From positions 1-64,000 of the forward strand of contig CAKMZB010000006.1 in NCBI GenBank assembly GCA_929200315.1: a DNA stretch of 64,000 bases, in the 5' to 3' direction. The notes under the pieces were generated by a model that saw only the letters and a list, made by a program, of their open reading frames with translations, ran no database searches and had not been told where the DNA came from. The position numbers and the translations under genes were made by a program. The DNA is from an uncultured Alphaproteobacteria bacterium. GTDB lineage: Bacteria; Pseudomonadota; Alphaproteobacteria; Rhizobiales; Rhizobiaceae. Positions 53,521 through 62,773 of this stretch are shown here, piece by piece. Position 1 is the first letter of the stretch, and each line of letters begins with the position of its first letter.

Positions 53521-54054
53521 ATGCCGATGACACGCTGCCAAAGCAGACGTTATTTTTTCTCTTCTGCAGGACGGCGCAGTCTGCTTGTTTCAGCCCTTGT
53601 TGGATTTTTTGTTCTCGATGCCGGGCTCCTTAGTGCAAACGCGCAATCAAGTGGCGCATGGAAACGTGAATGTATCGGAACTGCTGGGAGCAGCGGCGAA
53701 CAGTGCTTTATCCGCCAGCGCGTGGTAGTGAAGGGCAAGATGACCATGACCGGCTCGTTCGGTTTTGCCGGCGCTAAAAAGGGTGCAACGGTTTCAATTC
53801 AACTGCCTTTGGGCACCGCATTAAAAGCTGGCATTCGTGTCGGTGTGGACGACGGTGAGGTTACCCGACATAGATTTGACTATTGCACCCGTTCGGGTTG
53901 CACGATCAATGTTCCGCTGACCGACAAACTTCTTTCAGCTCTTAAGGCCGGTTCGAAACTCAATGTTGGTTGGGCAACCGCTCAAGGCAAACCGGTTGGA
54001 CTTCGCTTCGACCTTGTCGGTTTCACCGGGGCTTGGGACAGTCTGAGAAGGTAG
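53521..54054 (+). CDS. IalB-like exported protein (invasion-associated locus B family)
   Basis: A 177-residue protein with a long leader ending near residue 42 (LLSANAQS). The mature domain has the family features CIGTAGSSGEQCFIRQRVV (two cysteines), MTMTGSFGFAG, LPLGTALKAGIRVGVDDG, the paired cysteines in DYCTRSGCTINVPL, and a C-terminal PVGLRFDLVGFTGAWDSL. IalB-type proteins are small periplasmic or surface proteins in alphaproteobacteria, and their exact function is not settled. It lies between GT2 and sulfotransferase-like genes, 37 bases after GT2. Confidence 0.85.
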   Translation: MPMTRCQSRRYFFSSAGRRSLLVSALVGFFVLDAGLLSANAQSSGAWKRECIGTAGSSGEQCFIRQRVVVKGKMTMTGSFGFAGAKKGATVSIQLPLGTALKAGIRVGVDDGEVTRHRFDYCTRSGCTINVPLTDKLLSALKAGSKLNVGWATAQGKPVGLRFDLVGFTGAWDSLRR

Positions 54055-54123
54055 TTTCGATCTTAGCCGGTTTTATTCACAGGCCACAGTTCTGATCCCA
54101 GAACACTTGGAGCAGTTGGAGAT

Positions 54124-55092
54124 ATGAACGCCTTTGTCCACGCTTGGTTTCGGTCGGGCAGCACCTGGCTGTGGGAGAAATTCAGACGCGACGAAAATTT
54201 CGTCGCGTATTGCGAACCGCTGCACGAGAGCCTGCCCGGGCTAACGCCTGAACAGATCAAATCGCCCCATGTGATCCCGTTTGAGGACGCCAATCATCCA
54301 CCAGTGGATCGATCCTACTATTATGAGTACCTGCCGCTAGTTGAGAATTCGGACCTGAATTTCGACCGAGTGATATCTTATGATCGCTACGAGCTGCAGG
54401 CCGGTGATGACGATATTGCACTGCACCAATATCTGACTGGCCTGATCGATCTAGCGCAAAGCGAAAACAAACGCGCCGCTCTTTGCTTTTGCAGGAGTGC
54501 CATGCGGGCGCGCTGGATGAAGAACACATATGGAGGAGTTCATATCGCCCAAATCCGCAATCCTTGGGATCAATGGCAATCCTTCAAGAAGCATTCCTAT
54601 TTCATCAATCGTTGTCTGCTCACCGGACTGTCTTTGGAAAAGATCGCTCCAGGCACGTTCCATTCGATCCCCGGTTTTCAGGAAGCATTTAGGTCTTGGG
54701 TGTCGGGAGGCGGGGTCAGATTTAGCGCGGAGCAATGCTCGCTGTTGTTCATCCATCTATGGATCTACTCTGCGGTTCACTCCATGGACGCCAGCGACAT
54801 CATCATAGACGTCGATCTGCTCGGCCAAAGTGCTGATACGCAAAAGACTGTCTCACAAATGATGTCTGACAAGGGACTGCCCAGCGACCTGTCAGACTGC
54901 AAGTCACCCAACACCGGACGGAACGGTTCGGCATTCCGCAAATTTAACGAACAAGTCACTGAGGTCGTTGGCAGGCTGCAAGGCACGAGCGGGCAGAACG
55001 GCCACCTGGAGGGAATAGACCGGCTTGCAGGGAAACTTGAATTCCTCATTCCAGAAACAGCAAAAATACTAACCGACCTTCACAAAGCCTAA
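54124..55092 (+). CDS. Sulfotransferase-like protein
   Basis: A 322-residue protein whose start AWFRSGSTWLWEKFRR is a good match to the 5'-phosphosulfate (PAPS) binding loop of sulfotransferases at residues 7-22. GGVHIAQIRNPWDQWQSFKKH near 137-157 matches the 3'-phosphate-binding segment with the conserved Arg and Ser-like residues. The catalytic region is otherwise weakly conserved. It should move sulfate from PAPS to a glycan, lipid or protein. Convergent with the TPR-GT9 gene, 13 bases apart. Confidence 0.72.
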   Translation: MNAFVHAWFRSGSTWLWEKFRRDENFVAYCEPLHESLPGLTPEQIKSPHVIPFEDANHPPVDRSYYYEYLPLVENSDLNFDRVISYDRYELQAGDDDIALHQYLTGLIDLAQSENKRAALCFCRSAMRARWMKNTYGGVHIAQIRNPWDQWQSFKKHSYFINRCLLTGLSLEKIAPGTFHSIPGFQEAFRSWVSGGGVRFSAEQCSLLFIHLWIYSAVHSMDASDIIIDVDLLGQSADTQKTVSQMMSDKGLPSDLSDCKSPNTGRNGSAFRKFNEQVTEVVGRLQGTSGQNGHLEGIDRLAGKLEFLIPETAKILTDLHKA

Positions 55093-55105
55093 CGTTTCAG
55101 TCTGG

Positions 55106-57208
55106 CTAACTGGCCTTCAAGAAAGTGCCCAGCCTCTCTTCAACTTCCTTGACCACCGGTTGCCACTCATTCACCGACTTTTGCCGGAACAGGGTCGCGG
55201 ATGAATACCAGGGGCTGTCATCACGCTCCAAATACCATCGCCAATCACAGCCATATTTAAGCAACACCCAAGTCGGCGTTCCCACCGCACCGGAAAGGTG
55301 CGCCAGTGCTGTATCGATCGTAAGAACCAGATCCAGACGCTGGACGACCGCCGCGCTATCATCGAAGGTTCCAAGCTGGTCTCCCAGATGCGGCACGGAG
55401 TGCTTATCTAACAGGTGTCGCTCTTCTTCTGTTAGGTCCATTTGCAGCGAAACCAAATGGCCAGAGTAACTCTCCAAAATTGGCTCCAGAACCTCCAGAG
55501 GAATGGAGCGGCCGGGAGGGTTGGTGTTCCCGCGCCAAGTTAAGCCAACTGCCGCGTCGAGTTTGGATAGCTGGTCGTTCCACGACAGCTTGGCTTCATC
55601 CGACGATCGCAGATAACCTTCTGGAGTGGGAATGGATTCAAACGAGAACGTCTCACAGTTCAAAGGCAGGCTCGTAAAGGGTGTCCGAAAATCAATATCG
55701 GCCGGGACCTCGTCGCGAGTGCAAATGCTAATGTCAGGGAAACTCGCTCGCGCCAAATCGACCAGAGGCCGCGTCAACTGCCAGTGGCACTCAAACTTCT
55801 GCTCGATGATCGGCACGTAACGCAGCATCTGCAGCACATCGCCAAATCTTTGCTCCCATTGGATGAGCAGCTTGCCCGACTTACCGCCCGCGTCACTTAG
55901 CAAAGGCAGGCCAAGGTCGGGAATAGGATCCCAAGCCGATATCTTCAGGCGATGCTCGTAATTCTCCCAAGCCTCCCGCGTAGGCCCGAATGCCAAAACG
56001 GAATTGGATCTGTTCCACAACACATCAGAATAGCCAGGCTTCGACGACAGAGCTGTGTCAAGAATGTCGATGGCCTCGCGATGACGGCCGAGCTCCTGCA
56101 GTGTCGTGGCCATGTTTAGATGGATGTCCGTATTTTTTTCATCCATGGAAATTGCGTCTGAGAATGACCCTACTGCTTCCTCATATCGCATCAGGCTTAG
56201 CAGTGCGTTTCCACGCGATAGATGGGCATCCGGACGTGACGGCGCGATCAATACCTCCACATCGAAGGCGGCAAGCGCCTCTTCGTGACGCTCCAGCTTG
56301 CCCAGCGTGATGCCCTGATTGTGCCAAGTCTGCGGTCTCGACGCATCGATAGCAAGTGCCTGCGCCGTCGCAGCGAGACTCTCTTCATAGCGCTCCAGTT
56401 TGTGAAGTGACGTTGCTTTGTTCATCCAGGCGAAGAGGTGCCTGCGGTCAACAGCGATGGCGCGATCAAAGTCCTGAACTGCCACGTCATCTCGGTTGAG
56501 CACCTGTAGGCTGGCACCACGATTGTTTAAAGCTTCGACGTGGCCAGGCTCAATTTCCAGCGCCACATCAAAGCAAGCAACCGCATCTTCCCGCCGACCT
56601 TTGTTTCTCAACACATCGCCGAGATTAAAATGACCCGATGCATCACGGGGATCCAACTCGATTGCTGACCTGAAGTGATGGATCGCTGCGTCCAGATTTC
56701 CCAATTGTTGCGCGTAGACCTTGCCGACTTCCAGGTGGACCGAAACATTGGCCGGGTAGAACGACAGAACACTACGGAGGTAATCCTCCGCCTGATCGAG
56801 CTTGCCAACCATCGCGCATGATTTTGCAGCCAATATCAGGCACTCTGCATCATCATTTCGCTCTGTAAGGCACAATCGAAATTCCGCCAGAGCCTGCGGG
56901 AAATTTCCGATGTGAAAATTCAGCAGACCGCGAGCCAGAAGCTCTTCCGCTTTAGTCTTGGCCGCATTGGCACGAAGAATGGTCGCCAATCTGGTTCGTG
57001 CAGCCTCGGGCAATCCATATTTCTGGCAAAACTGAATGAACGCTGCTGCATCGGTAAGTTTCATAGCAAACCGGGATCGCTCAAACGCATCGAGTGTAGC
57101 GTCAATTTCGCCTCGATTCAGGGAACCCAGAATGGCCTCAAGAGAGCGGGTTTCCTGTATCTCCGAACTCTCTTTGGATACCGGTGCGGCTGCGTTTCCA
57201 CGCTTCAC
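55106..57208 (-). CDS. TPR protein with C-terminal GT9-like glycosyltransferase domain
   Basis: A 700-residue fusion. Residues about 30-430 are some eleven tetratricopeptide repeats (for example AIHHFRSAIELDPRDASGHF and AVACFDVALEIEPGHVEALN). Residues about 450-700 form a GT-B-like domain with IQWEQRFGDVLQMLRYVP and the heptosyltransferase-type signature VVQRLDLVLTIDTALAHLSG followed by TPTWVLLKYGCDWRWYLERDDSPW. Relatives are seen beside HMW1C-type or other protein glycosylation genes. It may add heptose or another sugar to protein. The cysteine iron finger of autotransporter heptosyltransferases (AAH/TibC) is not obvious. The start is GTG. Confidence 0.8.
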   Translation of the reverse strand: MKRGNAAAPVSKESSEIQETRSLEAILGSLNRGEIDATLDAFERSRFAMKLTDAAAFIQFCQKYGLPEAARTRLATILRANAAKTKAEELLARGLLNFHIGNFPQALAEFRLCLTERNDDAECLILAAKSCAMVGKLDQAEDYLRSVLSFYPANVSVHLEVGKVYAQQLGNLDAAIHHFRSAIELDPRDASGHFNLGDVLRNKGRREDAVACFDVALEIEPGHVEALNNRGASLQVLNRDDVAVQDFDRAIAVDRRHLFAWMNKATSLHKLERYEESLAATAQALAIDASRPQTWHNQGITLGKLERHEEALAAFDVEVLIAPSRPDAHLSRGNALLSLMRYEEAVGSFSDAISMDEKNTDIHLNMATTLQELGRHREAIDILDTALSSKPGYSDVLWNRSNSVLAFGPTREAWENYEHRLKISAWDPIPDLGLPLLSDAGGKSGKLLIQWEQRFGDVLQMLRYVPIIEQKFECHWQLTRPLVDLARASFPDISICTRDEVPADIDFRTPFTSLPLNCETFSFESIPTPEGYLRSSDEAKLSWNDQLSKLDAAVGLTWRGNTNPPGRSIPLEVLEPILESYSGHLVSLQMDLTEEERHLLDKHSVPHLGDQLGTFDDSAAVVQRLDLVLTIDTALAHLSGAVGTPTWVLLKYGCDWRWYLERDDSPWYSSATLFRQKSVNEWQPVVKEVEERLGTFLKAS

Positions 57209-57313
57209 GACCTGCTTCTCCCTATAGCGCTCAATGGCCGAATAAAACGCACAGCATCAGCCTCCGGAGAGATCGCGTTGAAGGTCGCATGAAGACCAAA
57301 ATGCCTCCCAACC

Positions 57314-58231
57314 TCACCCATTTTTAACCCCATCATTTTCCTGCATGCTTCGTTCCAACGAGGCCGCCTTTCCCTCAAGTGCCTCAGGGTGGTGAGGTTG
57401 AAGTTTCAACGCGGCCTCGAACGACGTTGTCGCACTGTCATATTCTCCACATTGGTGCAGAATTGACCCAAGGTTGGTTTGAAACTGGGCGTTGTCAGGC
57501 GCCAGCTCAACGCATGTCTGTGCGGATTGTTTCGCGGCATCCAGCTTGTCCATCGCCAACAAATTCTTCGATTTATTGAAATGAGCAAGCACATATTGCG
57601 GACGAAGAACCAATGCTTGATTGAAATCCGCCAAAGCTTGTTCGGGGCGCTTCTGATGCATGAGCGCTATACCGCGATTGTTCCAGGCCTCGGCAAATTC
57701 AGGGCGAAGTTGGATGGCCCGAGAACAGTTTCCGACAGCCCCAACCAAATCGCCCACCATCTGTTTGGCAAATCCTCTTTTGTTGAACGCATCCGCATCC
57801 TCCGGCGCACTCATCAAAAGGGTGTCGAGTATCATGATGGCTTTGGAGTAACGGCCCATCTGTAAAACACTGAAGGCGTGCAAACGCATGATCTCAATAT
57901 CATTCTTGGCATAAAATGACGCCCGCTCGAAACATTGCTGCGCTCCTGCCAAGTTCCCCTGCTTCAAATGAACCTGGCCAAGTTCAACACCGGCGCTGAC
58001 GTCCCCGGGAAACAGTTTCAGGGCCCGCTCCAGATGTTGGATTGCCTTTTTCGGTTGGTTCTGGCGAGAAAAACTAATGCCCAAAATGCTATAGGCGCGC
58101 CCGTCCTTCGGCTGCCGCTTGATCATCTCGTTGCAAATTGCGCGCACCTGGAGATGATCGCCATTCGTTAGAGCCCGCAAAGCAGACCGCAAAAGCTCCT
58201 CGCTTGGCATTTGGGACTGATTTTTCGTCAC
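57314..58231 (-). CDS. TPR protein
   Basis: A 305-residue protein made almost entirely of about eight tetratricopeptide repeats (for example AIQHLERALKLFPGDVSAGV and ALADFNQALVLRPQYVLAHF), with no signal peptide and no catalytic domain. It is probably a cytosolic scaffold and resembles the TPR part of the neighbouring fusion protein. Position between hldD and the TPR-GT9 gene suggests it binds the glycosyltransferases or their protein target before export. Confidence 0.8.
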   Translation of the reverse strand: MTKNQSQMPSEELLRSALRALTNGDHLQVRAICNEMIKRQPKDGRAYSILGISFSRQNQPKKAIQHLERALKLFPGDVSAGVELGQVHLKQGNLAGAQQCFERASFYAKNDIEIMRLHAFSVLQMGRYSKAIMILDTLLMSAPEDADAFNKRGFAKQMVGDLVGAVGNCSRAIQLRPEFAEAWNNRGIALMHQKRPEQALADFNQALVLRPQYVLAHFNKSKNLLAMDKLDAAKQSAQTCVELAPDNAQFQTNLGSILHQCGEYDSATTSFEAALKLQPHHPEALEGKAASLERSMQENDGVKNG

Positions 58232-58307
58232 CGCAAACCACTCCGGGCAATCCGGTGCATTAGAGATTGTGCTCCGAACAAACAGCTCTGACTTGCGTGG
58301 TCAAAAC

Positions 58308-59234
58308 TCATGATGCACCGTTCTTCAGTCCGGCCAGATAGCTCTTGATGCCATCTTCAAGCTTGGTGAAACCAGCATCATATCCGGCAGCCTCGAGCAG
58401 TTGTGTGTCTGCGCAAGTGTATTCCTGATATTGTTTCTTCAAACCGTCCGGCATCTTTATCTTTTCAATCTGCGAACCGGACAGCTCACTGCAAACGATC
58501 TCGCCCAAACGTGCGAACGAGTTCACCTTGCCGGTTCCGCCGTTAAATATGCCGGATCTCCTCGTCTTCATAAAATGAATGTTGATGTCCACGACATCGT
58601 CGACATGCACAAAGTCGCGCAGATAGTTTTCGCTTCCCTCAAACAGCTTCAGCCGCTCGCCGCGCTGATATTGAGACCACATATGATAAATGACGGATGC
58701 CATTGACCCTTTATGGGATTCCCTCGGCCCATAGACGTTGAAATAGCGCAGTCCGGTGATCTGGCTTTCGGCTTCCGGAAGCAGGTTTCGCACATGGTGA
58801 TCGAAGGCAAGCTTCGAAAAGCCATAGACGTTCATCGGGTTCTCAAGGCCCTGATCTTCCTTGAACGATTTTTCGCCCAATCCATAGACTGCCGCTGACG
58901 ACGCATAGATGAACGGGCATTTTTTGCGCATGCTTTCATGCAGCAATTTCTTCGAATAGCTGAAATTTGTTTGCATCATGTAGCGACCGTCCTGTTCGGT
59001 GGTCACAGCACATGCGCCTTGATGGAAAACGGCTCTCACATCATCAAGATTTGGAAACTCTTCGAGGAATTCGTCCTTGTCGTAGTAGTCAACGAACTGG
59101 CAGCCCTTTAGATTCAAATGCTTAGTGGCAGTCGACATATCATCGACAATCACAATGTTCTGGTGCCCCTGTTCGTTCAGTCCTCGGACCAGATTGCTGC
59201 CAATGAAGCCGGCACCGCCGGTGACAACGATCAA
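58308..59234 (-). CDS. hldD: ADP-L-glycero-D-manno-heptose-6-epimerase
   Basis: A 308-residue extended SDR epimerase. The Rossmann loop is VTGGAGFIGSN at 4-14, the active site is YASSAAVYG with YGFSKLAFDHHV near 136-147 (Y-x3-K), and LRYFNVYGPRESHKGSMASVIYHMW matches HldD enzymes. It inverts C6 of ADP-heptose to the L-glycero form used by heptosyltransferases. The start is TTG, overlapping the hldE stop as TTGA. A typical HldD. Confidence 0.93.
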   Translation of the reverse strand: MIVVTGGAGFIGSNLVRGLNEQGHQNIVIVDDMSTATKHLNLKGCQFVDYYDKDEFLEEFPNLDDVRAVFHQGACAVTTEQDGRYMMQTNFSYSKKLLHESMRKKCPFIYASSAAVYGLGEKSFKEDQGLENPMNVYGFSKLAFDHHVRNLLPEAESQITGLRYFNVYGPRESHKGSMASVIYHMWSQYQRGERLKLFEGSENYLRDFVHVDDVVDINIHFMKTRRSGIFNGGTGKVNSFARLGEIVCSELSGSQIEKIKMPDGLKKQYQEYTCADTQLLEAAGYDAGFTKLEDGIKSYLAGLKNGAS

Positions 59235-60724
59235 CGAGCTGATTTCCGCATTTTTTCGATCAACGTTGAGCTCGATAACCCATCCCTCAACGCAAGAAGC
59301 TCCACACGTCCACCGCAGCTTTCAACATACTCTCGCCCTACGACATCCTTGTTGGAATAATCAGCACCCTTGATGAGAACGTCGGGACTGATTGTTTCAA
59401 TCAATTGCAGCGGTGTGTCGTCATCAAACTCGACCACGAGATCGACAGAGCGCAGATTGGCTATAACTGCGGCACGATCATCTGCCGAATTGATGGGGCG
59501 TCCCTCCCCCTTTAGGCGTCGAACGGACGCATCGCTGTTGATGCCAACGACCAACACTGAGCCAAAACCAGCAGCCTGGTTCAAATTCTGAACATGACCT
59601 GCGTGGAGAATGTCAAAGCATCCATTTGTGAAAACGATGGTGTCTCCACTTTCCCGACGCCGTGCCAGGATGCGAACGACCTCATCCAGTAGCGCCGCGC
59701 CCCCATGATGAGCGCTCGCCCCAGCGAGCTGGTAGCGCGCCTGAACCTCTTCAAAACTAACGGCGACGCTGCCCAGTTTGCTGACGGAAATTGATCCAAC
59801 TGCATTGGCGAAAACGCAGGCGTCACTCAACGACAAACCATGCGCAACCGCAAAGCCAAGCCCGGCGGCAACGCAATCGCCGGCGCCGGTTACGTCGGAG
59901 ACGTCTCTGGTGAATGCTGGAACGGCAAAGGAAACATTACCTTCCAACAACAGCGATCCCTCAGCGCCGAGGGTAATGACACATGCACCAAATGCATGTT
60001 GATCAATCAGCCACTCACCTGCCCCTCGCGGGTCTTGGGTATTTGGAGTGTTCTGGGAGGCGGCGATAAACGCTTCCTGTCGATTGGGCTTCACTATATC
60101 GGCGCCAGCATATTTGCTGAAATCGCTACCCTTCGGATCGATCAATACCGTTATCTTATTGCTGTTGCAGAATTTTATTACCTCTCGCAGCAACGGGGCA
60201 GGACAAGCCCCCTTGGCGTAGTCTGATACAATCAGAACCCTTGCCTCTTCTAGTTCACCATAGAGAGCGCCTGCGATAGCGGCCGCCGTTTGTTCATTCG
60301 TGTGTTGCGCGTCTTCAAAGTCGACCCGAACAATCTGCTGCACCCCTGAAACGATGCGCAGCTTCCGGGTGGTTTGTCGGTCGGAATCCGCAATCATGAG
60401 ATCACTGCTAATGCCTACATCTGAAAGCAGTTCATCGAGCTTCAGCTTTCCGGCATCGTCCCCTACAACGCCAACCAGCGAGACTGCGGCACCTAACTTC
60501 GCCAAATTGGCCGCTACATTGGCCGCCCCTCCCAATCGAGAGACAGAATCCTGCCCCACAACCACGGGAATTGGTGCCTCTGGGGATATACGGTCCGCTG
60601 AGCCACTGAGATATTCGTCGACCATTACATCGCCCCAGACAAGCACATTGACCCGCCGGTTGCTTCGCAACTTGGACAATTGGCTCACCACTTGGGCGAG
60701 ATGATCTTCAAAGTTCATTTCCAT
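59231..60724 (-). CDS. hldE: Bifunctional heptose-7-phosphate kinase / heptose-1-phosphate adenylyltransferase
   Basis: About 497 residues, a fusion of two enzymes. Residues 1-340 are a PfkB-type kinase with VGVVGDDAGKLKLDELLSDV and the catalytic loop DVTGAGDCVAAGLGFAV. Residues about 360-497 are a nucleotidyltransferase with TNGCFDILHAGHV (the HxGH motif) and DVLIKGADYSNKDVVG. It supplies ADP-D-glycero-heptose between GmhA/B and HldD. The start overlaps the HMW1C-like stop as TGATG, which ties expression of the glycosyltransferase to the sugar-donor pathway. Confidence 0.95.
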   Translation of the reverse strand: MEMNFEDHLAQVVSQLSKLRSNRRVNVLVWGDVMVDEYLSGSADRISPEAPIPVVVGQDSVSRLGGAANVAANLAKLGAAVSLVGVVGDDAGKLKLDELLSDVGISSDLMIADSDRQTTRKLRIVSGVQQIVRVDFEDAQHTNEQTAAAIAGALYGELEEARVLIVSDYAKGACPAPLLREVIKFCNSNKITVLIDPKGSDFSKYAGADIVKPNRQEAFIAASQNTPNTQDPRGAGEWLIDQHAFGACVITLGAEGSLLLEGNVSFAVPAFTRDVSDVTGAGDCVAAGLGFAVAHGLSLSDACVFANAVGSISVSKLGSVAVSFEEVQARYQLAGASAHHGGAALLDEVVRILARRRESGDTIVFTNGCFDILHAGHVQNLNQAAGFGSVLVVGINSDASVRRLKGEGRPINSADDRAAVIANLRSVDLVVEFDDDTPLQLIETISPDVLIKGADYSNKDVVGREYVESCGGRVELLALRDGLSSSTLIEKMRKSAR

Positions 60725-62571
60725 CAATGGCCACCCGTCAGCTGTTCTGGGTCTGTCACGAGATTCATAAATTTGTCGCTAAAGGCGGATGGATCACCCT
60801 TGTAGAGAACTTCATCCCATTGCTCATCCACGATCTTCTGTGAGAGCTCGGACCTAAGGGCATCATCATCAACCAAACGTATAAGCGCGACAACGTACTC
60901 ATCGACGGTGTAGGTAATCGTCCATTCCGGGAAACCCATCCGCGTAAACATACCCTTGTCGATGTGTTCATGAACCTCATCACCAATCAGACACACGCCC
61001 GGAAGGCCGCAATAGACCGTATCGACAATTCCGTTCGTGTTGCCGAATGGAAACGGGTTGGCAAAAATATCGCAGGCTTTGACGTTGTTCATGTAGGCCG
61101 CACGAGGCGCGGTCTTGTGGACTATGGCAGCGGGCACCTGCTCCGATATGATCCGCTTTGCGAAGCGGTAGAGCAGTTCTGGCGCCCCGCCCAAAAGAAA
61201 ATGAAACTCCACCTGGGCTGAAGTCCTTTCCACCACACGCCGACATGCGGTCAGAAAAACCGGATTGAGTTTCATAACCGCAGTGGGCACAGCGATCTTG
61301 ACCGGCGCCCGTTGCTTGGATGAGCCGATCTCCAATTTTATGTCCGGCTTGAAATACGGTAAGGCATTTTTGGGCACGCGAACCACGTCTTCGCTGAACA
61401 GGTCCGGATCTCCAAGGTAGTCTTCTTCCACCAACACGTGGTCGATCTTGTCGGAATGTGTCGTTGCCGGGTGACCCAATGCAATAATCTGTTTGGGTGC
61501 AAGTCGCAGATTAATAAGAAAAAGGCTGTGCATACCCATGCCGACGGACGGCATATAGGTAGCAACAGGCCGTTCCCGCTCAACGAGATCGTAGATCGGT
61601 TTCAGAAACTTCAAATCACCTGAAAACTCTTCGAAATAGTGGAAGTCGTCGAAGAGCGCGCTACCGGCCTTGTCCACCATGCCCTGTGGCCCAAAACCCA
61701 CGAGACGGTAGTGCTCCTTGAGCTCAACCATCGAAAGAGAGTGGGTGCGCATGATAGAATGGGTCTTGTGAAACCATTCCAGGAACACAAAAACCGTTGG
61801 TTTGCCATCGCCCAAACGGGGAGCGATGGGAGGGTCAACGTACCCTCTGTCAGCCATGTGGATTCGAAGAAGCTTGTTAAGCGGCTTTTTGAGGTCATGC
61901 TTGTCTCGATCGAGGCCATAGCTTGTGTGCATCCATAGATCGACCAGTATCGGGAGTGGCAGGCCGTCGAGCTTTTTCAACTGCGCCAATGCTTCGACCG
62001 CCCATTTCAGCAAAATTTCCCGCTTCTGATGTGCAGCGTTTGTGGCCAGCAATCTGCTGGACAATATGCAAATGGCCAGTGAGGTGGCGATTGGGGGGGA
62101 TCTGTGAAACAGCTCTGTAAAGTTGATCGGGTGGCGGGATTCTGCGCCATAGAACAATGCGAGCAGGTACAATTGCCCCTGATTGGCCTGGCGAATGAAC
62201 TCAGGCGATGTTTCCAACCCAGCGCGGTCCAATACAAAATCGGAATTGCCGAATGAACTGGCGTTGAAAACCAGCGCCAGCCAGCGATGACATGTCATGA
62301 GTTGATAGAACCAGGGTTCGCTCAACTCAAAATCGGGGTTGGAAAACAGTTCAGCAACAGCGGCTGCCAGCCGGGTCGCGGCGACCTCGCTTGGTGCGTG
62401 GCTCTCGGCAACGACCTGTCGGTCTTCAACAAGATCCGGGCTGCCGCCGCCGCTCTTGGCCATGTCTTTCAAAATAGCCAGAAGACACGCCAACGCTCCC
62501 GAACGGTCGCCGCGCCAGACTTGGCTCTCAAATGCCGAAACTGTGTTTGCTGTTTCTTGGAGCAAGTTCAT
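60724..62571 (-). CDS. HMW1C-like protein N-glycosyltransferase (GT41)
   Basis: A protein of about 615 residues, the size of Actinobacillus HMW1C. It has an N-terminal all-alpha domain (to about 250) and a GT-B catalytic part. Matches to the HMW1C family include FHKTHSIMRTHS, YMPSVGMGMHSLFLINLRLAP, LGHPATTHSDKIDHVLVEED, a VMKLNP lysine segment near 438, and NPFPFGNTNGIVD with EVHEHIDKGMF. The family glycosylates Asn in N-x-S/T sequons of cytosolic, pre-export adhesins with UDP-hexose. Lying directly downstream of an autotransporter and upstream of hldE, it most likely modifies that autotransporter. I chose ATG 62571; a GTG at 62589 would add six residues. Confidence 0.88.
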   Translation of the reverse strand: MNLLQETANTVSAFESQVWRGDRSGALACLLAILKDMAKSGGGSPDLVEDRQVVAESHAPSEVAATRLAAAVAELFSNPDFELSEPWFYQLMTCHRWLALVFNASSFGNSDFVLDRAGLETSPEFIRQANQGQLYLLALFYGAESRHPINFTELFHRSPPIATSLAICILSSRLLATNAAHQKREILLKWAVEALAQLKKLDGLPLPILVDLWMHTSYGLDRDKHDLKKPLNKLLRIHMADRGYVDPPIAPRLGDGKPTVFVFLEWFHKTHSIMRTHSLSMVELKEHYRLVGFGPQGMVDKAGSALFDDFHYFEEFSGDLKFLKPIYDLVERERPVATYMPSVGMGMHSLFLINLRLAPKQIIALGHPATTHSDKIDHVLVEEDYLGDPDLFSEDVVRVPKNALPYFKPDIKLEIGSSKQRAPVKIAVPTAVMKLNPVFLTACRRVVERTSAQVEFHFLLGGAPELLYRFAKRIISEQVPAAIVHKTAPRAAYMNNVKACDIFANPFPFGNTNGIVDTVYCGLPGVCLIGDEVHEHIDKGMFTRMGFPEWTITYTVDEYVVALIRLVDDDALRSELSQKIVDEQWDEVLYKGDPSAFSDKFMNLVTDPEQLTGGH

Positions 62572-62722
62572 CTCGCCTGAGGCTGTCACCTGGCAATTCG
62601 CTATTGCCGTGGCGGGTTGAGGTCACATGCCAAATCTGCAGCAGATTGCGGGGAGATTGCAAATTCACCCAACACGTCATTGCACCGGTTTGACTGCGGC
62701 GGCTCGTGCTCAAGGAGGTCAT

Positions 62723-62756
62723 AAAAAAGCCCCGGCTGCGCAAGGCGGCCGGGGCT
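62723..62756 (-). terminator. Rho-independent terminator of the autotransporter gene
   Basis: On the minus strand a 9-bp stem AGCCCCGGC / GCCGGGGCT (arms 62748-62756 and 62728-62736, 11-base loop) is followed by TTTTTT. It lies about 18 bases after the autotransporter stop, so the glycosyltransferase operon downstream may need its own promoter or readthrough. Confidence 0.8.
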
Positions 62757-62773
62757 GGACATAATCAAATGCC

